Positions 53,492 through 60,818 of a DNA stretch of 64,000 nt are shown here, one piece after another (the first letter of the stretch is position 1; each line of letters begins with the position of its first letter). The DNA comes from an uncultured Lacinutrix sp. GTDB taxonomy: Bacteria > Bacteroidota > Bacteroidia > Flavobacteriales > Flavobacteriaceae. The stretch is from the NCBI RefSeq assembly GCF_947500605.1, contig NZ_CANMSJ010000001.1, forward strand, positions 124,001-188,000, read 5' to 3'. Made by a program: the position numbers and the translations under genes. The notes below the pieces were generated by a model. It saw only the letters and a list, made by a program, of their open reading frames with translations, was not told the DNA's origin and did no database searches.

Positions 53492-53548
53492 ATGAACTTT
53501 ATTCAATCACATCATCATCATTTTCATATTTGCACTCAAGCGAACTGA
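53492..53548 (+). CDS. hisL: His operon leader peptide
   Basis: 18 codons, MNFIQSHHHHFHICTQAN, with five His codons in six positions (7-10 and 12), followed by a TGA at 53546. It is the sensor of histidyl-tRNA supply: with too little charged tRNA-His the ribosome stops at codons 7-12. It lies between the promoter and the attenuator terminator. Its coding end contains CTCAAGCG (53535-53542), the segment able to pair with the terminator. No similarity is needed for the call; composition, position and RNA pairing agree. Confidence 0.9.
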   Translation: MNFIQSHHHHFHICTQAN

Positions 53549-53610
53549 TTATGTATTGAATAAAATCAAGATATTATTAAAAACCGTTTGAGCTAATCAA
53601 ACGGTTTTTT
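53535..53610 (+). promoter_or_regulatory. Transcription attenuator of the his operon
   Basis: Terminator: AAAACCGTTTGA (53580-53591), loop GCTAA, TCAAACGGTTTTTT (53597-53610). Antiterminator: CTCAAGCG (53535-53542) can pair with CGTTTGAG (53585-53592), eight pairs with one G-U, which destroys the terminator stem. TGATTA (53546-53551) and TAATCA (53594-53599) could extend it. Ribosome stalled at the His codons leaves 53535-53542 free (genes on); a ribosome at the stop covers it (genes off). Confidence 0.85.
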
Positions 53611-53666
53611 GTATTTATATACTTCCCAAAAGATTTGCTCAAATAAGAAAAATAAAAAAAAAGAAA

Positions 53667-54524
53667 ATGAGTAAATTAAGAATTGCAGTACAGAAATCAG
53701 GAAGATTAAACGAAGATTCAATGAAGCTTCTTAAAGATATTGGTATTTCTATCGAGAATGGAAAAGATCAATTAAAAGCATCGGCTAGAAATTTTCCTTT
53801 AGAAGTGTTTTATCTACGAAATGGCGATATACCTCAGTATTTAAGAGATGGTGTTGTGGATATTGCTATTATTGGCGAGAACGTTTTAATAGAAAAAGGA
53901 AACGATTTACCAATTGTAGAGCGCTTAGGTTTTTCAAAATGTAAAGTTTCTATTGCAGTACCAAAAGAATCTAATGCATCAAGTTTAAAAGATTTAGAAG
54001 GCAAGCGCATTGCAACATCGTACCCAAATACAGTAAATCAATTTTTAGAGAAAAACGGAATAGAAGCAAACCTTCACATTATTAATGGTTCTGTAGAAAT
54101 AGCGCCAAATATAGGTTTAGCAGATGGTATTTGCGATATTGTTTCTAGTGGAAGTACATTATTTAAAAACGGATTAAAAGAAGTAGAAGTGCTTTTAACA
54201 TCTGAAGCCGTTTTAGCAAAATCTCCAAAATTGTCTGATGATAATGAAGCGTTATTACAAAAAATTCAATTTAGAATCCAATCGGTTTTAAGAGGACAAA
54301 ATTCTAAATACGTTTTATTAAATGCGCCAAATGATAAATTAGAAGAAATTATTTCAATATTACCAGGAATGAAAAGTCCAACAGTACTGCCATTAGCAGA
54401 AGAAGGTTGGAGCAGCGTACACTCGGTAATCGATAAAAATTTATTCTGGGATGTTATCGATGAGCTAAAAGCCAAAGGAGCTCAAGGCATTTTAGTTTGT
54501 CCAATTGAAAAAATGGTAATGTAA
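53667..54524 (+). CDS. hisG: ATP phosphoribosyltransferase, long form
   Basis: 285 aa. First and committed step of histidine synthesis, joining ATP and PRPP. Catalytic domains (AVQKSGRLNEDSMKLLKDIG, DIAIIGENVLIEKGNDLP, GKRIATSYPNTV, the PRPP loop DGICDIVSSGSTLFKNGL) and a C-terminal ~75-aa regulatory domain (LPGMKSPTVLPLAEEGWSSV, AQGILVCPIEKMV), the feedback-sensitive long type that needs no HisZ. First structural gene after the attenuator. Confidence 0.97.
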   Translation: MSKLRIAVQKSGRLNEDSMKLLKDIGISIENGKDQLKASARNFPLEVFYLRNGDIPQYLRDGVVDIAIIGENVLIEKGNDLPIVERLGFSKCKVSIAVPKESNASSLKDLEGKRIATSYPNTVNQFLEKNGIEANLHIINGSVEIAPNIGLADGICDIVSSGSTLFKNGLKEVEVLLTSEAVLAKSPKLSDDNEALLQKIQFRIQSVLRGQNSKYVLLNAPNDKLEEIISILPGMKSPTVLPLAEEGWSSVHSVIDKNLFWDVIDELKAKGAQGILVCPIEKMVM

Positions 54525-54528
54525 TTAA

Positions 54529-54574
54529 CGTCACTTCGAGTGATTTTGAGGCACGAGAAATTGTATCGAGAAGT
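54529..54574. repeat. GTCACTTCGAGTGA-family repeat between hisG and hisD
   Basis: A ~46-bp unit beginning GTCACTTCGAGTGATTTTGA and ending TGTATCGAGAAG. A second copy with about 75% identity is at 60697-60747 between hisF and hisIE. The internal TCACTTCGAGTGA is palindromic. Confidence 0.75.
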
Positions 54575-54585
54575 AATTTAAAAAG

Positions 54586-54604
54586 ATTACCGCTTTCGCG
54601 GAAA
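54586..54604. repeat. Short CCGC-TTTC-GCGG palindrome before hisD
   Basis: ATTACCGC TTTC GCGGAAAAT hairpin, the same pattern as 10798-10820 and 59014-59036 (GATTTCC..TTTTC/GAAA..GGAA). Confidence 0.6.
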
Positions 54605-54610
54605 ATAAAT

Positions 54611-55894
54611 ATGAATACTATACTAAACCCAAACAAATCAACGTGGTCAGCCCTTTTAAAAAGGCCTACACAAACGGTTGATGATATTGAGAACACTGTG
54701 AATCAGGTTTTTGAAGATGTATCTAAAAATGGAGACGAAGCCATTGTTAAATACACTAAGAAATTTGATGGTTGCGAATTGACTTCAAATGTTGTTACTG
54801 CTGAAGAAATAGAAAAGGCATCGGCTTTAGTTTCAGAAGATTTAAAAGAAGCTATCCAACAAGCAAAGTCAAATATAGAAGCATTTCACAGTGCTCAGAA
54901 AACAGATAAAGTTGAAGTAGAAACTGTAAAAGGTGTTCAATGTTGGCAAGAAAAAAGACCAATAGAAAAAGTTGGTTTATATATTCCAGGCGGTACTGCA
55001 CCATTATTTTCTACAGTACTAATGTTGGCAACTCCTGCAAATATAGCAGGTTGTAAAGAATTGGTGTTATGCACACCACCAAATAAAGAAGGTAAAGTAG
55101 CTAACGAAATTTTATACGCGGCAAATTTATGTGGTGTTACTAAAATTATTAAAGTTGGAGGTATTCAAGCGATTGCAGGTTTAACGTTTGGTACAGAAAC
55201 GATTCCTCAGGTTTATAAAATTTTCGGGCCAGGAAATCAGTTTGTAACTGTTGCAAAGCAAATTGCAACTAAGTTTGGTGTCGCTATAGATATGCCTGCT
55301 GGACCAAGTGAATTGTTAATTGTGGCAGACGATACAGCTAATGCAACTTACGTGGCTTCAGATTTGTTAAGTCAAGCCGAGCATGGAGCAGACAGCCAAG
55401 TTATTTTGGTATCAACCTCTAAATCTTTAATAGAAAAAGTTTCTATTGAAGTTGAAAAGCAGTTAGCAGAACTACCAAGAAAAGAGATTGCAACACAAGC
55501 AATAGCGAATTCTAAGTTAATTTATGTTGAAAACGATAACATTGCCTTAGAAATGATAAATGAATATGGACCAGAACATTTTATTGTTTGCGTAGAAAAT
55601 GAAGATTTATACGTTAATAGAATAGCAAACGCAGGCTCAGTTTTTATTGGTAATTATACACCAGAAAGTGCTGGAGATTATGCGTCTGGAACCAACCATA
55701 CGTTACCAACTAACGGATTTAGTAAAGCGTATTCCGGAGTGAATTTAGATAGTTTTACAAAAGCAATTACGTTCCAAAAAATATCAAAAGAAGGTATTTT
55801 AAATATTGGAAACACTATTGAGTTAATGGCTGAAGCCGAAGGATTACAGGCACATAAAAATGCTGTAACTTTAAGATTGAAGGATTTAAAGTAA
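54611..55894 (+). CDS. hisD: Histidinol dehydrogenase
   Basis: 427 aa. Last two oxidations of the pathway, histidinol to histidine with NAD and Zn. Motifs: ERPIEKVGLYIPGGTAPLF-like segment KVGLYIPGGTAPLFSTVLML, MPAGPSELLIVADDTA, LLSQAEHGADSQVILVS and NEYGPEHFIVCVENE with the catalytic Glu/His. Length normal. It begins 86 bp after hisG, a gap filled by two repeat elements. Confidence 0.97.
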   Translation: MNTILNPNKSTWSALLKRPTQTVDDIENTVNQVFEDVSKNGDEAIVKYTKKFDGCELTSNVVTAEEIEKASALVSEDLKEAIQQAKSNIEAFHSAQKTDKVEVETVKGVQCWQEKRPIEKVGLYIPGGTAPLFSTVLMLATPANIAGCKELVLCTPPNKEGKVANEILYAANLCGVTKIIKVGGIQAIAGLTFGTETIPQVYKIFGPGNQFVTVAKQIATKFGVAIDMPAGPSELLIVADDTANATYVASDLLSQAEHGADSQVILVSTSKSLIEKVSIEVEKQLAELPRKEIATQAIANSKLIYVENDNIALEMINEYGPEHFIVCVENEDLYVNRIANAGSVFIGNYTPESAGDYASGTNHTLPTNGFSKAYSGVNLDSFTKAITFQKISKEGILNIGNTIELMAEAEGLQAHKNAVTLRLKDLK

Positions 55895-55895
55895 C

Positions 55896-55928
55896 TGTCA
55901 TTTAGAGAGCAGAGAAGAATCTATAAAA
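55896..55928. repeat. GTCATT-AGAG-GAAGAATCTATAA repeat after hisD
   Basis: Begins TGTCATTTAGAGAGCAGAGA and ends GAATCTATAAAA. A sister copy lies in frame inside hisA at 59610-59641 with 26 of about 31 bases equal. Confidence 0.75.
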
Positions 55929-55943
55929 GAATAACGTTTTGTT

Positions 55944-55963
55944 ATTCCTGCGAAGGCAGGAAT
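55944..55963. repeat. ATTCCTGC hairpin before hisC
   Basis: ATTCCTGC GAAG GCAGGAAT, an 8-bp perfect stem, followed by CCAT. One of at least eight copies of this hairpin in the his operon. Confidence 0.85.
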
Positions 55964-55980
55964 CCATTTTAAGAAACAAT

Positions 55981-57012
55981 ATGAATATTAACATAAACAA
56001 CCTCGTTAGAGACAACATAAAAGCTTTAAAGCCTTATTCATCAGCAAGAGATGAGTTTAAAGGTACTGCCGATGTTTTTTTAGATGCCAACGAAAATCCA
56101 TTTGGAACTTTAAATAGGTATCCAGATCCGCAACAAAAAGAAATTAAAGAGAAGTTAGCTACACTTAAAACAGTAGAAACAAATCAAATTTTTATTGGTA
56201 ATGGTAGCGATGAAGTTATCGATTTAGCGTTTCGTATTTTTTGTGAACCAGGAAAAGACAAAGTATTAACGTTTTCGCCAACTTATGGAATGTACGATGT
56301 CTCTGCGAATATCAATAATATCGAGATTATAAAACAACCGTTAATTAACGATTTTCAAATTAGCCTAAACCAATTACAACCGTATTTGGATTTCGAAGAC
56401 ATAAAAATCATTTTTATCTGTTCACCAAATAACCCAACAGGAAACAGCATTAATCCTGAAGATATTGAATATGTTTTAGAAAATTTTGAAGGCATCGTTA
56501 TAGTGGACGAAGCGTATATAGATTTTAGTGCACAAGCATCATTTATTAAAAATATTAATAAATACAATAACTTAATAGTAAGCCAAACCTTTAGTAAAGC
56601 TTGGGGATTAGCAGGTGTTAGAGTAGGAGTCGCTTATGCAAGCGAAGCCATTATAAAATTATATAATCGTGTAAAACCACCATATAATATCAGTACTTTA
56701 AATCAGGAAGCCGTTTTAAAAAGCTTAAATAATTTTGAAGCAGTTACCGAAAACATTCAAATAATTCTTGATGAAAGAACAAAGTTAAAAGAAGCTTTGA
56801 GTACATTATCTATAGTGAAAAATATACATCCAACGGATGCTAATTTTTTACTCGTAGAGGTTGAAAACGCTAATAAAACGTATCAATATTTAATTGAAGA
56901 AAAAGTAATTATTAGAAATAGAAATACACAAGTAGAAAACTGTATTCGTATTACAATTGGTACTTCTGAGGAGAATGACAGATTAATAAAAGTATTAAAA
57001 GAAATATCATAA
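55981..57012 (+). CDS. hisC: Histidinol-phosphate aminotransferase
   Basis: 343 aa from ATG 55981 (MNININNLVRDNIKALKPYS). An apparent upstream start at 55939 would translate the repeat (MLFLRRQESIL), so I reject it. PLP enzyme with the substrate Tyr/Asn region NENPFGTLNRYPDP, the SPNNPTGNSI loop, IVDEAYIDFSA and the PLP Lys in SQTFSKAWGLAGVRVG. Third gene of the operon in pathway sense; converts imidazole-acetol phosphate to histidinol phosphate. Confidence 0.96.
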   Translation: MNININNLVRDNIKALKPYSSARDEFKGTADVFLDANENPFGTLNRYPDPQQKEIKEKLATLKTVETNQIFIGNGSDEVIDLAFRIFCEPGKDKVLTFSPTYGMYDVSANINNIEIIKQPLINDFQISLNQLQPYLDFEDIKIIFICSPNNPTGNSINPEDIEYVLENFEGIVIVDEAYIDFSAQASFIKNINKYNNLIVSQTFSKAWGLAGVRVGVAYASEAIIKLYNRVKPPYNISTLNQEAVLKSLNNFEAVTENIQIILDERTKLKEALSTLSIVKNIHPTDANFLLVEVENANKTYQYLIEEKVIIRNRNTQVENCIRITIGTSEENDRLIKVLKEIS

Positions 57013-57017
57013 TGTTT

Positions 57018-57093
57018 TGTCATTCCTGCGAAAGCAGGAATCCGGAGCATATTAACAATAAAAAAATAGATTCCTGCTTTCGCAGGAATGACA
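57018..57093. repeat. 76-bp element with 25-bp perfect inverted ends
   Basis: Left arm 57018-57042 (TGTCATTCCTGCGAAAGCAG...) and right arm 57069-57093 are exact reverse complements over 25 bp and each arm is itself a hairpin (ATTCCTGC GAAA GCAGGAAT). The spacer has 26 bases. The whole has the look of a tiny non-autonomous (MITE/REP pair) element and fills the 87-bp gap between hisC and hisB. Confidence 0.85.
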
Positions 57094-57099
57094 AATAAG

Positions 57100-58239
57100 A
57101 TGAAAAAAGTATTATTTATAGATAGAGACGGAACATTAGTATTAGAGCCACCAGTAGATTATCAATTAGATAGTTTAGATAAGTTAGAATTCTACCCAAA
57201 AGTATTTCAATATATGGCTAAAATAGCTTCAGAATTGGATTACGAATTGGTAATGGTTACAAATCAAGATGGTTTAGGAACAGATTCTTTTCCAGAAGAC
57301 ACCTTTTGGCCTGCTCAAAACAAAGTAATGAGCGCTTTCGAAAAAGAAGGTGTTGTTTTTACTGAAGTTTTTATAGATAAAACGTTTCCTCATGAAAATG
57401 CCGAAACACGCAAACCAAGAACAGGTTTGTTAACGCAGTATTTTGACAAAGAAAAATACGATTTAGAAAATTCTTTTGTTTTAGGTGATCGTATTACAGA
57501 TATGGAATTGGCTAAAAATTTAGGAGCTAAAGGTATCTTTCTATCTGAAGATCCTGAGTTAGGAGCAGATGAAATTGAAACTTCTAAACAAGCAATCTTA
57601 GACTGTATCGCTTTAACAAGCACAGATTGGGAAGCTATCTATGAGTTTTTAAAATTAGAAGATCGTGTAGAAGAAATTACACGTAATACTAACGAAACAC
57701 AGATTTACATTAAACTAAATCTTGATGGTTCTGGTAAAAACGATATTGATACGGGTTTATCTTTTTTCGATCATATGTTAGACCAAATTGGTCGTCATGG
57801 CGCAATGGATTTAACCATTAAAGTAAAAGGTGATTTAGAAGTAGACGAGCACCACACTATTGAAGATACCATGATTACTTTAGGTGAGCTATTCAACAAA
57901 GCTTTAGGGAACAAATTAGGAATAGAACGTTATGGTTTCTGTTTACCAATGGACGACTGTTTAGCACAAGTAGCAGTGGATTTTGGAGGTAGAAATTGGT
58001 TAGAATGGGAAGCAGATTTTAAACGTGAAAAAATTGGCGATATGCCAACAGAAATGTTTTTCCATTTATTTAAATCGTTTACAGATGGCGCAAAATGTAA
58101 TTTAAACATAAAAGCTGAAGGTAAAAACGAACACCACAAAATAGAAGGTATTTTTAAAGCCTTTGCAAAAGCTATGAAAATGGCAGTAAAACGCGATTCA
58201 AATAAAATGTTTTTACCATCAACTAAAGGCATGTTGTAA
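57100..58239 (+). CDS. hisB: Bifunctional histidinol-phosphatase / imidazoleglycerol-phosphate dehydratase
   Basis: 379 aa from ATG 57100 ([17 protein letters not shown]); an ATG at 57088 lies in the repeat. Residues 1-165 are the HAD phosphatase (DRDGTL with the nucleophile Asp, [39 protein letters not shown]). Residues about 185-379 are the dehydratase with duplicated Mn ligands ([29 protein letters not shown] and [17 protein letters not shown]). The enterobacterial-style fusion is usual in Bacteroidetes. Confidence 0.96.
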   Translation: MKKVLFIDRDGTLVLEPPVDYQLDSLDKLEFYPKVFQYMAKIASELDYELVMVTNQDGLGTDSFPEDTFWPAQNKVMSAFEKEGVVFTEVFIDKTFPHENAETRKPRTGLLTQYFDKEKYDLENSFVLGDRITDMELAKNLGAKGIFLSEDPELGADEIETSKQAILDCIALTSTDWEAIYEFLKLEDRVEEITRNTNETQIYIKLNLDGSGKNDIDTGLSFFDHMLDQIGRHGAMDLTIKVKGDLEVDEHHTIEDTMITLGELFNKALGNKLGIERYGFCLPMDDCLAQVAVDFGGRNWLEWEADFKREKIGDMPTEMFFHLFKSFTDGAKCNLNIKAEGKNEHHKIEGIFKAFAKAMKMAVKRDSNKMFLPSTKGML

Positions 58240-58246
58240 ATAGTTT

Positions 58247-58321
58247 TGTCATTCCTGCGCAAGCAGGAATCCACAAGCTAAAAATAATTAAAAATAGATT
58301 CCTGCTTTTGCAGGAATGACA
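58247..58321. repeat. 75-bp inverted-pair element between hisB and hisH
   Basis: Left arm 58247-58271 (TGTCATTCCTGCGCAAGCAG...) and right arm 58297-58321 are inverted copies differing at two bases; each is a hairpin. Sister of the element at 57018 with almost the same size. Confidence 0.85.
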
Positions 58322-58326
58322 GAAGA

Positions 58327-58908
58327 ATGAAACTAGTTATAATAAATTACGGAGCAGGAAATATTAAAAGCATTCAGTTTGCTTTTAAAAGACTTGGTGT
58401 AGATGCTATTTTGTCTAACAATCCAGAAGAAATAAAAGCTGCTGATAAAGTGATTTTCCCAGGTGTTGGTGAAGCAAACTCAGCAATGAAAATGCTTAGA
58501 GCCTCAGGATTAGATGCTTTAATTCCAACTTTAAAACAACCTGTTTTAGGTATTTGTTTGGGTATGCAATTAATGTGTAAATCTTCGGAAGAAGGAAATA
58601 CAAAAGGTTTAAGCATCTTTAATGTCGCTATTAAACGTTTTTCAAATGCTGTAAAAGTGCCACAAATGGGATGGAATACTATTTCAGATTTAAAATCACC
58701 TTTATTTAAGGACATTAAGGAAGATGCTTTTATGTATTTAGTCCATAGCTTTTATGCCGAAGCGTGTATCGAGCAAATTGCAACTACAAATTATGAGTTT
58801 AATTACGCATCTGCATTACAGAAAGATAATTTTTATGGTGTGCAATTTCACCCAGAGAAAAGTAGTGTAGTGGGAGAGCAAATTTTGAAGAATTTTTTAG
58901 CACTTTAG
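58327..58908 (+). CDS. hisH: Imidazole glycerol phosphate synthase, glutaminase subunit
   Basis: 193-aa class-I glutamine amidotransferase that feeds ammonia to HisF. Nucleophile Cys C77 in GICLGMQLM, catalytic His and Glu in VQFHPEKSSVVGEQIL, and the oxyanion strand IFPGVGEANSAM. Pairs with hisF at 59931 in a tunnel complex. It begins 6 bp after the end of the repeat, so the repeat provides its 5' context. Confidence 0.97.
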   Translation: MKLVIINYGAGNIKSIQFAFKRLGVDAILSNNPEEIKAADKVIFPGVGEANSAMKMLRASGLDALIPTLKQPVLGICLGMQLMCKSSEEGNTKGLSIFNVAIKRFSNAVKVPQMGWNTISDLKSPLFKDIKEDAFMYLVHSFYAEACIEQIATTNYEFNYASALQKDNFYGVQFHPEKSSVVGEQILKNFLAL

Positions 58909-58913
58909 GGCGT

Positions 58914-58983
58914 TATTCTGAATTTATTTCAGAATCTAATAGTAAGATATAATGTTTTGTCATTCCGCACTTGATGCGGAATC
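58914..58983. repeat. Two palindromes between hisH and hisA
   Basis: First ATTCTGAA ... TTCAGAAT (58915-58935), sister of 34345-34368. Second TGTCATTCCGCA CTTGA TGCGGAATC (58958-58983), a variant of the ATTCCTGC hairpin with the GTCATTCC start kept but a different stem. Confidence 0.75.
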
Positions 58984-59013
58984 CACAATAAAAGAATAAG
59001 TATTAATTAAAAC

Positions 59014-59036
59014 AGATTTCCCTTTTCACGGGAAGG
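59014..59036. repeat. TTTCCC-TTTTCAC-GGGAA palindrome before hisA
   Basis: GATTTCCC TTTTCAC GGGAAGG, 7 bp before the hisA ATG; same family as 10798-10820 (in reverse orientation) and 54586-54604. Confidence 0.6.
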
Positions 59037-59042
59037 TAAACT

Positions 59043-59786
59043 ATGAGAATAATACCAGCAATAGATATTATAGACGGAAAATGTGTTCGTTTAAGTAAAG
59101 GAGATTATAACACAAAGAAAATATATAACGAAAGTCCGTTAGAAGTAGCTAAGTCTTTTGAAGGTGCAGGAATCCAGTATTTGCACGTTGTAGATTTAGA
59201 TGGCGCAAAAGCAAAACACATTATTAATCATAAGGTTTTAGAGCAAATAGCAATTAAAACGAACTTGAAAATAGATTTTGGAGGTGGATTAAAAACCGAT
59301 GAAGATTTAAAAATAGCTTTTAATTCTGGTGCTTCTCAAATTACAGGAGGAAGTATTGCAGTTAAAAATCCTGAGATTTTTCAAGAATGGTTAATTAAGT
59401 TTGGAAGCGATAAAATTATTCTTGGAGCCGACTGTAATAACGAAAACATTGCTATTAGTGGTTGGTTAGAAGAAAGTGATTTAAAAGTAATTCCGTTTAT
59501 TAAAGAGTATCAAGAAAAAGGAGTAAGCTACGTTATTTGTACAGATATTTCTAAAGATGGTATGCTTGAAGGCCCTAGTTTTGAGTTGTATGAGCGTATT
59601 TTAAAAGGTTGTCATTCAGAGAAAAGCGAAGAATCTATAAAACTAATAGCTTCTGGAGGAATTTCAACTTTCGATGAGTTGCCAAAATTAGCCGAGTTAG
59701 GTTGCGAAGGTGTTATAATTGGTAAAGCAATTTATGAAAACAGAATTAGCTTAAAACAATTAGAGAATTATATAATTAATAAATAG
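59043..59786 (+). CDS. hisA: ProFAR isomerase with an in-frame repeat insertion
   Basis: 247 aa. Amadori isomerase of histidine synthesis, TIM barrel. Catalytic Asp D8 in [19 protein letters not shown], phosphate loop [13 protein letters not shown], second catalytic Asp in [17 protein letters not shown], and [16 protein letters not shown]. Residues about 189-199 ([11 protein letters not shown]) between the seventh helix and the LIASGG strand are encoded by a dispersed repeat (59610-59641); relatives have about six fewer residues here. The barrel motifs are all intact, so the protein is probably active with a longer loop. Confidence 0.95.
   Translation: MRIIPAIDIIDGKCVRLSKGDYNTKKIYNESPLEVAKSFEGAGIQYLHVVDLDGAKAKHIINHKVLEQIAIKTNLKIDFGGGLKTDEDLKIAFNSGASQITGGSIAVKNPEIFQEWLIKFGSDKIILGADCNNENIAISGWLEESDLKVIPFIKEYQEKGVSYVICTDISKDGMLEGPSFELYERILKGCHSEKSEESIKLIASGGISTFDELPKLAELGCEGVIIGKAIYENRISLKQLENYIINK
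59610..59641. repeat. Repeat copy inside the hisA coding sequence
   Basis: Starts TGTCATTCAGAGAAAAGCGA and continues GAATCTATAA. It aligns with the intergenic copy at 55896-55928 and keeps the hisA frame open, coding [11 protein letters not shown]. Confidence 0.75.
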
Positions 59787-59790
59787 TTTT

Positions 59791-59927
59791 TGTCATTCCT
59801 GCGTAGGCAGGAATCCACAATAAAAGTAATAGTATAGTTATGTAACACTTGAATAATTAAAAGTGTTTCTACGAAAAGAAAATTAAGAACAATAATTAAT
59901 AAGATTCCTGCCTACGCAGGAATGACA
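59791..59927. repeat. 137-bp element with 25-bp perfect inverted ends
   Basis: Left arm 59791-59815 (TGTCATTCCTGCGTAGGCAG...) equals the reverse complement of 59903-59927 exactly over 25 bp. The spacer of 87 bases is AT-rich with no frame. It ends four bases before the hisF start, and its right arm contains an ATG (59922) that must not be taken for the gene start. Confidence 0.85.
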
Positions 59928-59930
59928 GAT

Positions 59931-60686
59931 ATGCTTACAAAACGAATAATACCTTGCTTAGATATTAAAAATGGACGTACCGTAAAAGGCGTAAATTTTG
60001 TCGATTTACGAGATGCTGGAGATCCTGTAGAATTAGCCAAGCAATATGCTTTAAAAGGAGCAGATGAGTTGGTTTTTCTTGATATTTCTGCAACTTTAGA
60101 AGGTCGAAAAACCATGCACGATATGGTTTTAAAAGTTGCCGAACATGTAAATATTCCATTTACAGTTGGTGGTGGAATTTCGAGTATTGAAGATGTAGAC
60201 GCTTTATTAAAATGCGGAGCAGATAAGATTTCTATAAATTCGTCAGCAGTAAAAAGACCAGAATTGGTTAACGAATTGGCGAATAAATTTGGAAGTCAGT
60301 GCGTTGTGGTTGCTATAGATGCTAAAAATGTAGATGGTAATTGGATTGTGCATTTAGCAGGAGGAACTATTCCAACAAAACTAAATTTATTCGATTGGGC
60401 AAAAGAAGTAGAACAACGTGGAGCAGGAGAAATTTTGTTTACGTCTATGGATAATGATGGTACAAAGGATGGTTTTGCAAACGATGCTTTAGCAAAATTA
60501 TCTGAAGAATTAAATATTCCAATTATAGCTTCAGGTGGAGCAGGAACGATTCAGCATTTTGTGGATACCTTTAAAAAGGGAAAGGCAGATGCTGCTTTGG
60601 CTGCGAGTGTATTTCATTTTGGAGAAATACCAATTTCAGAATTAAAAGAAGCATTAAAAGAAAATAATATAGCAGTACGATTATAG
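59931..60686 (+). CDS. hisF: Imidazole glycerol phosphate synthase, cyclase subunit
   Basis: 251 aa from ATG 59931 ([20 protein letters not shown]); the in-frame ATG at 59922 is within the repeat. TIM barrel with D11 in CLDIKNG and the second catalytic Asp in [44 protein letters not shown], and [15 protein letters not shown]. Works with HisH to close the imidazole ring. Length standard. Confidence 0.97.
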   Translation: MLTKRIIPCLDIKNGRTVKGVNFVDLRDAGDPVELAKQYALKGADELVFLDISATLEGRKTMHDMVLKVAEHVNIPFTVGGGISSIEDVDALLKCGADKISINSSAVKRPELVNELANKFGSQCVVVAIDAKNVDGNWIVHLAGGTIPTKLNLFDWAKEVEQRGAGEILFTSMDNDGTKDGFANDALAKLSEELNIPIIASGGAGTIQHFVDTFKKGKADAALAASVFHFGEIPISELKEALKENNIAVRL

Positions 60687-60696
60687 TTGTACATAA

Positions 60697-60747
60697 TGTC
60701 ACTTCAAGTGATTTGTGAAGCATGAACAAAGTGTATCGAGAGGCTTT
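60697..60747. repeat. GTCACTTCAAGTGA-family repeat between hisF and hisIE
   Basis: Begins GTCACTTCAAGTGATTTGTG and ends GTGTATCGAGAGGC. Second copy of the family seen at 54529-54574, with the palindromic TCACTTCAAGTGA start and the CGAGA end kept. Confidence 0.75.
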
Positions 60748-60818
60748 TAAAAATGACTTTTGATACTAAATTGTAGAAAACACAATCTCATTAGAACTGG
60801 CGTAAATAATAAAACAAA

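Noticed and set aside
55939-55980. Upstream start for hisC (MLFLRRQESI...)
   Set aside because: This is translation of the dispersed repeat; homologues start at MNININN-like positions.
55936-59930. Repeated ATTCCTGC hairpins as a CRISPR array
   Set aside because: Copies are irregularly spaced, lie between genes, occur in inverted pairs, and have no spacer units or cas genes.
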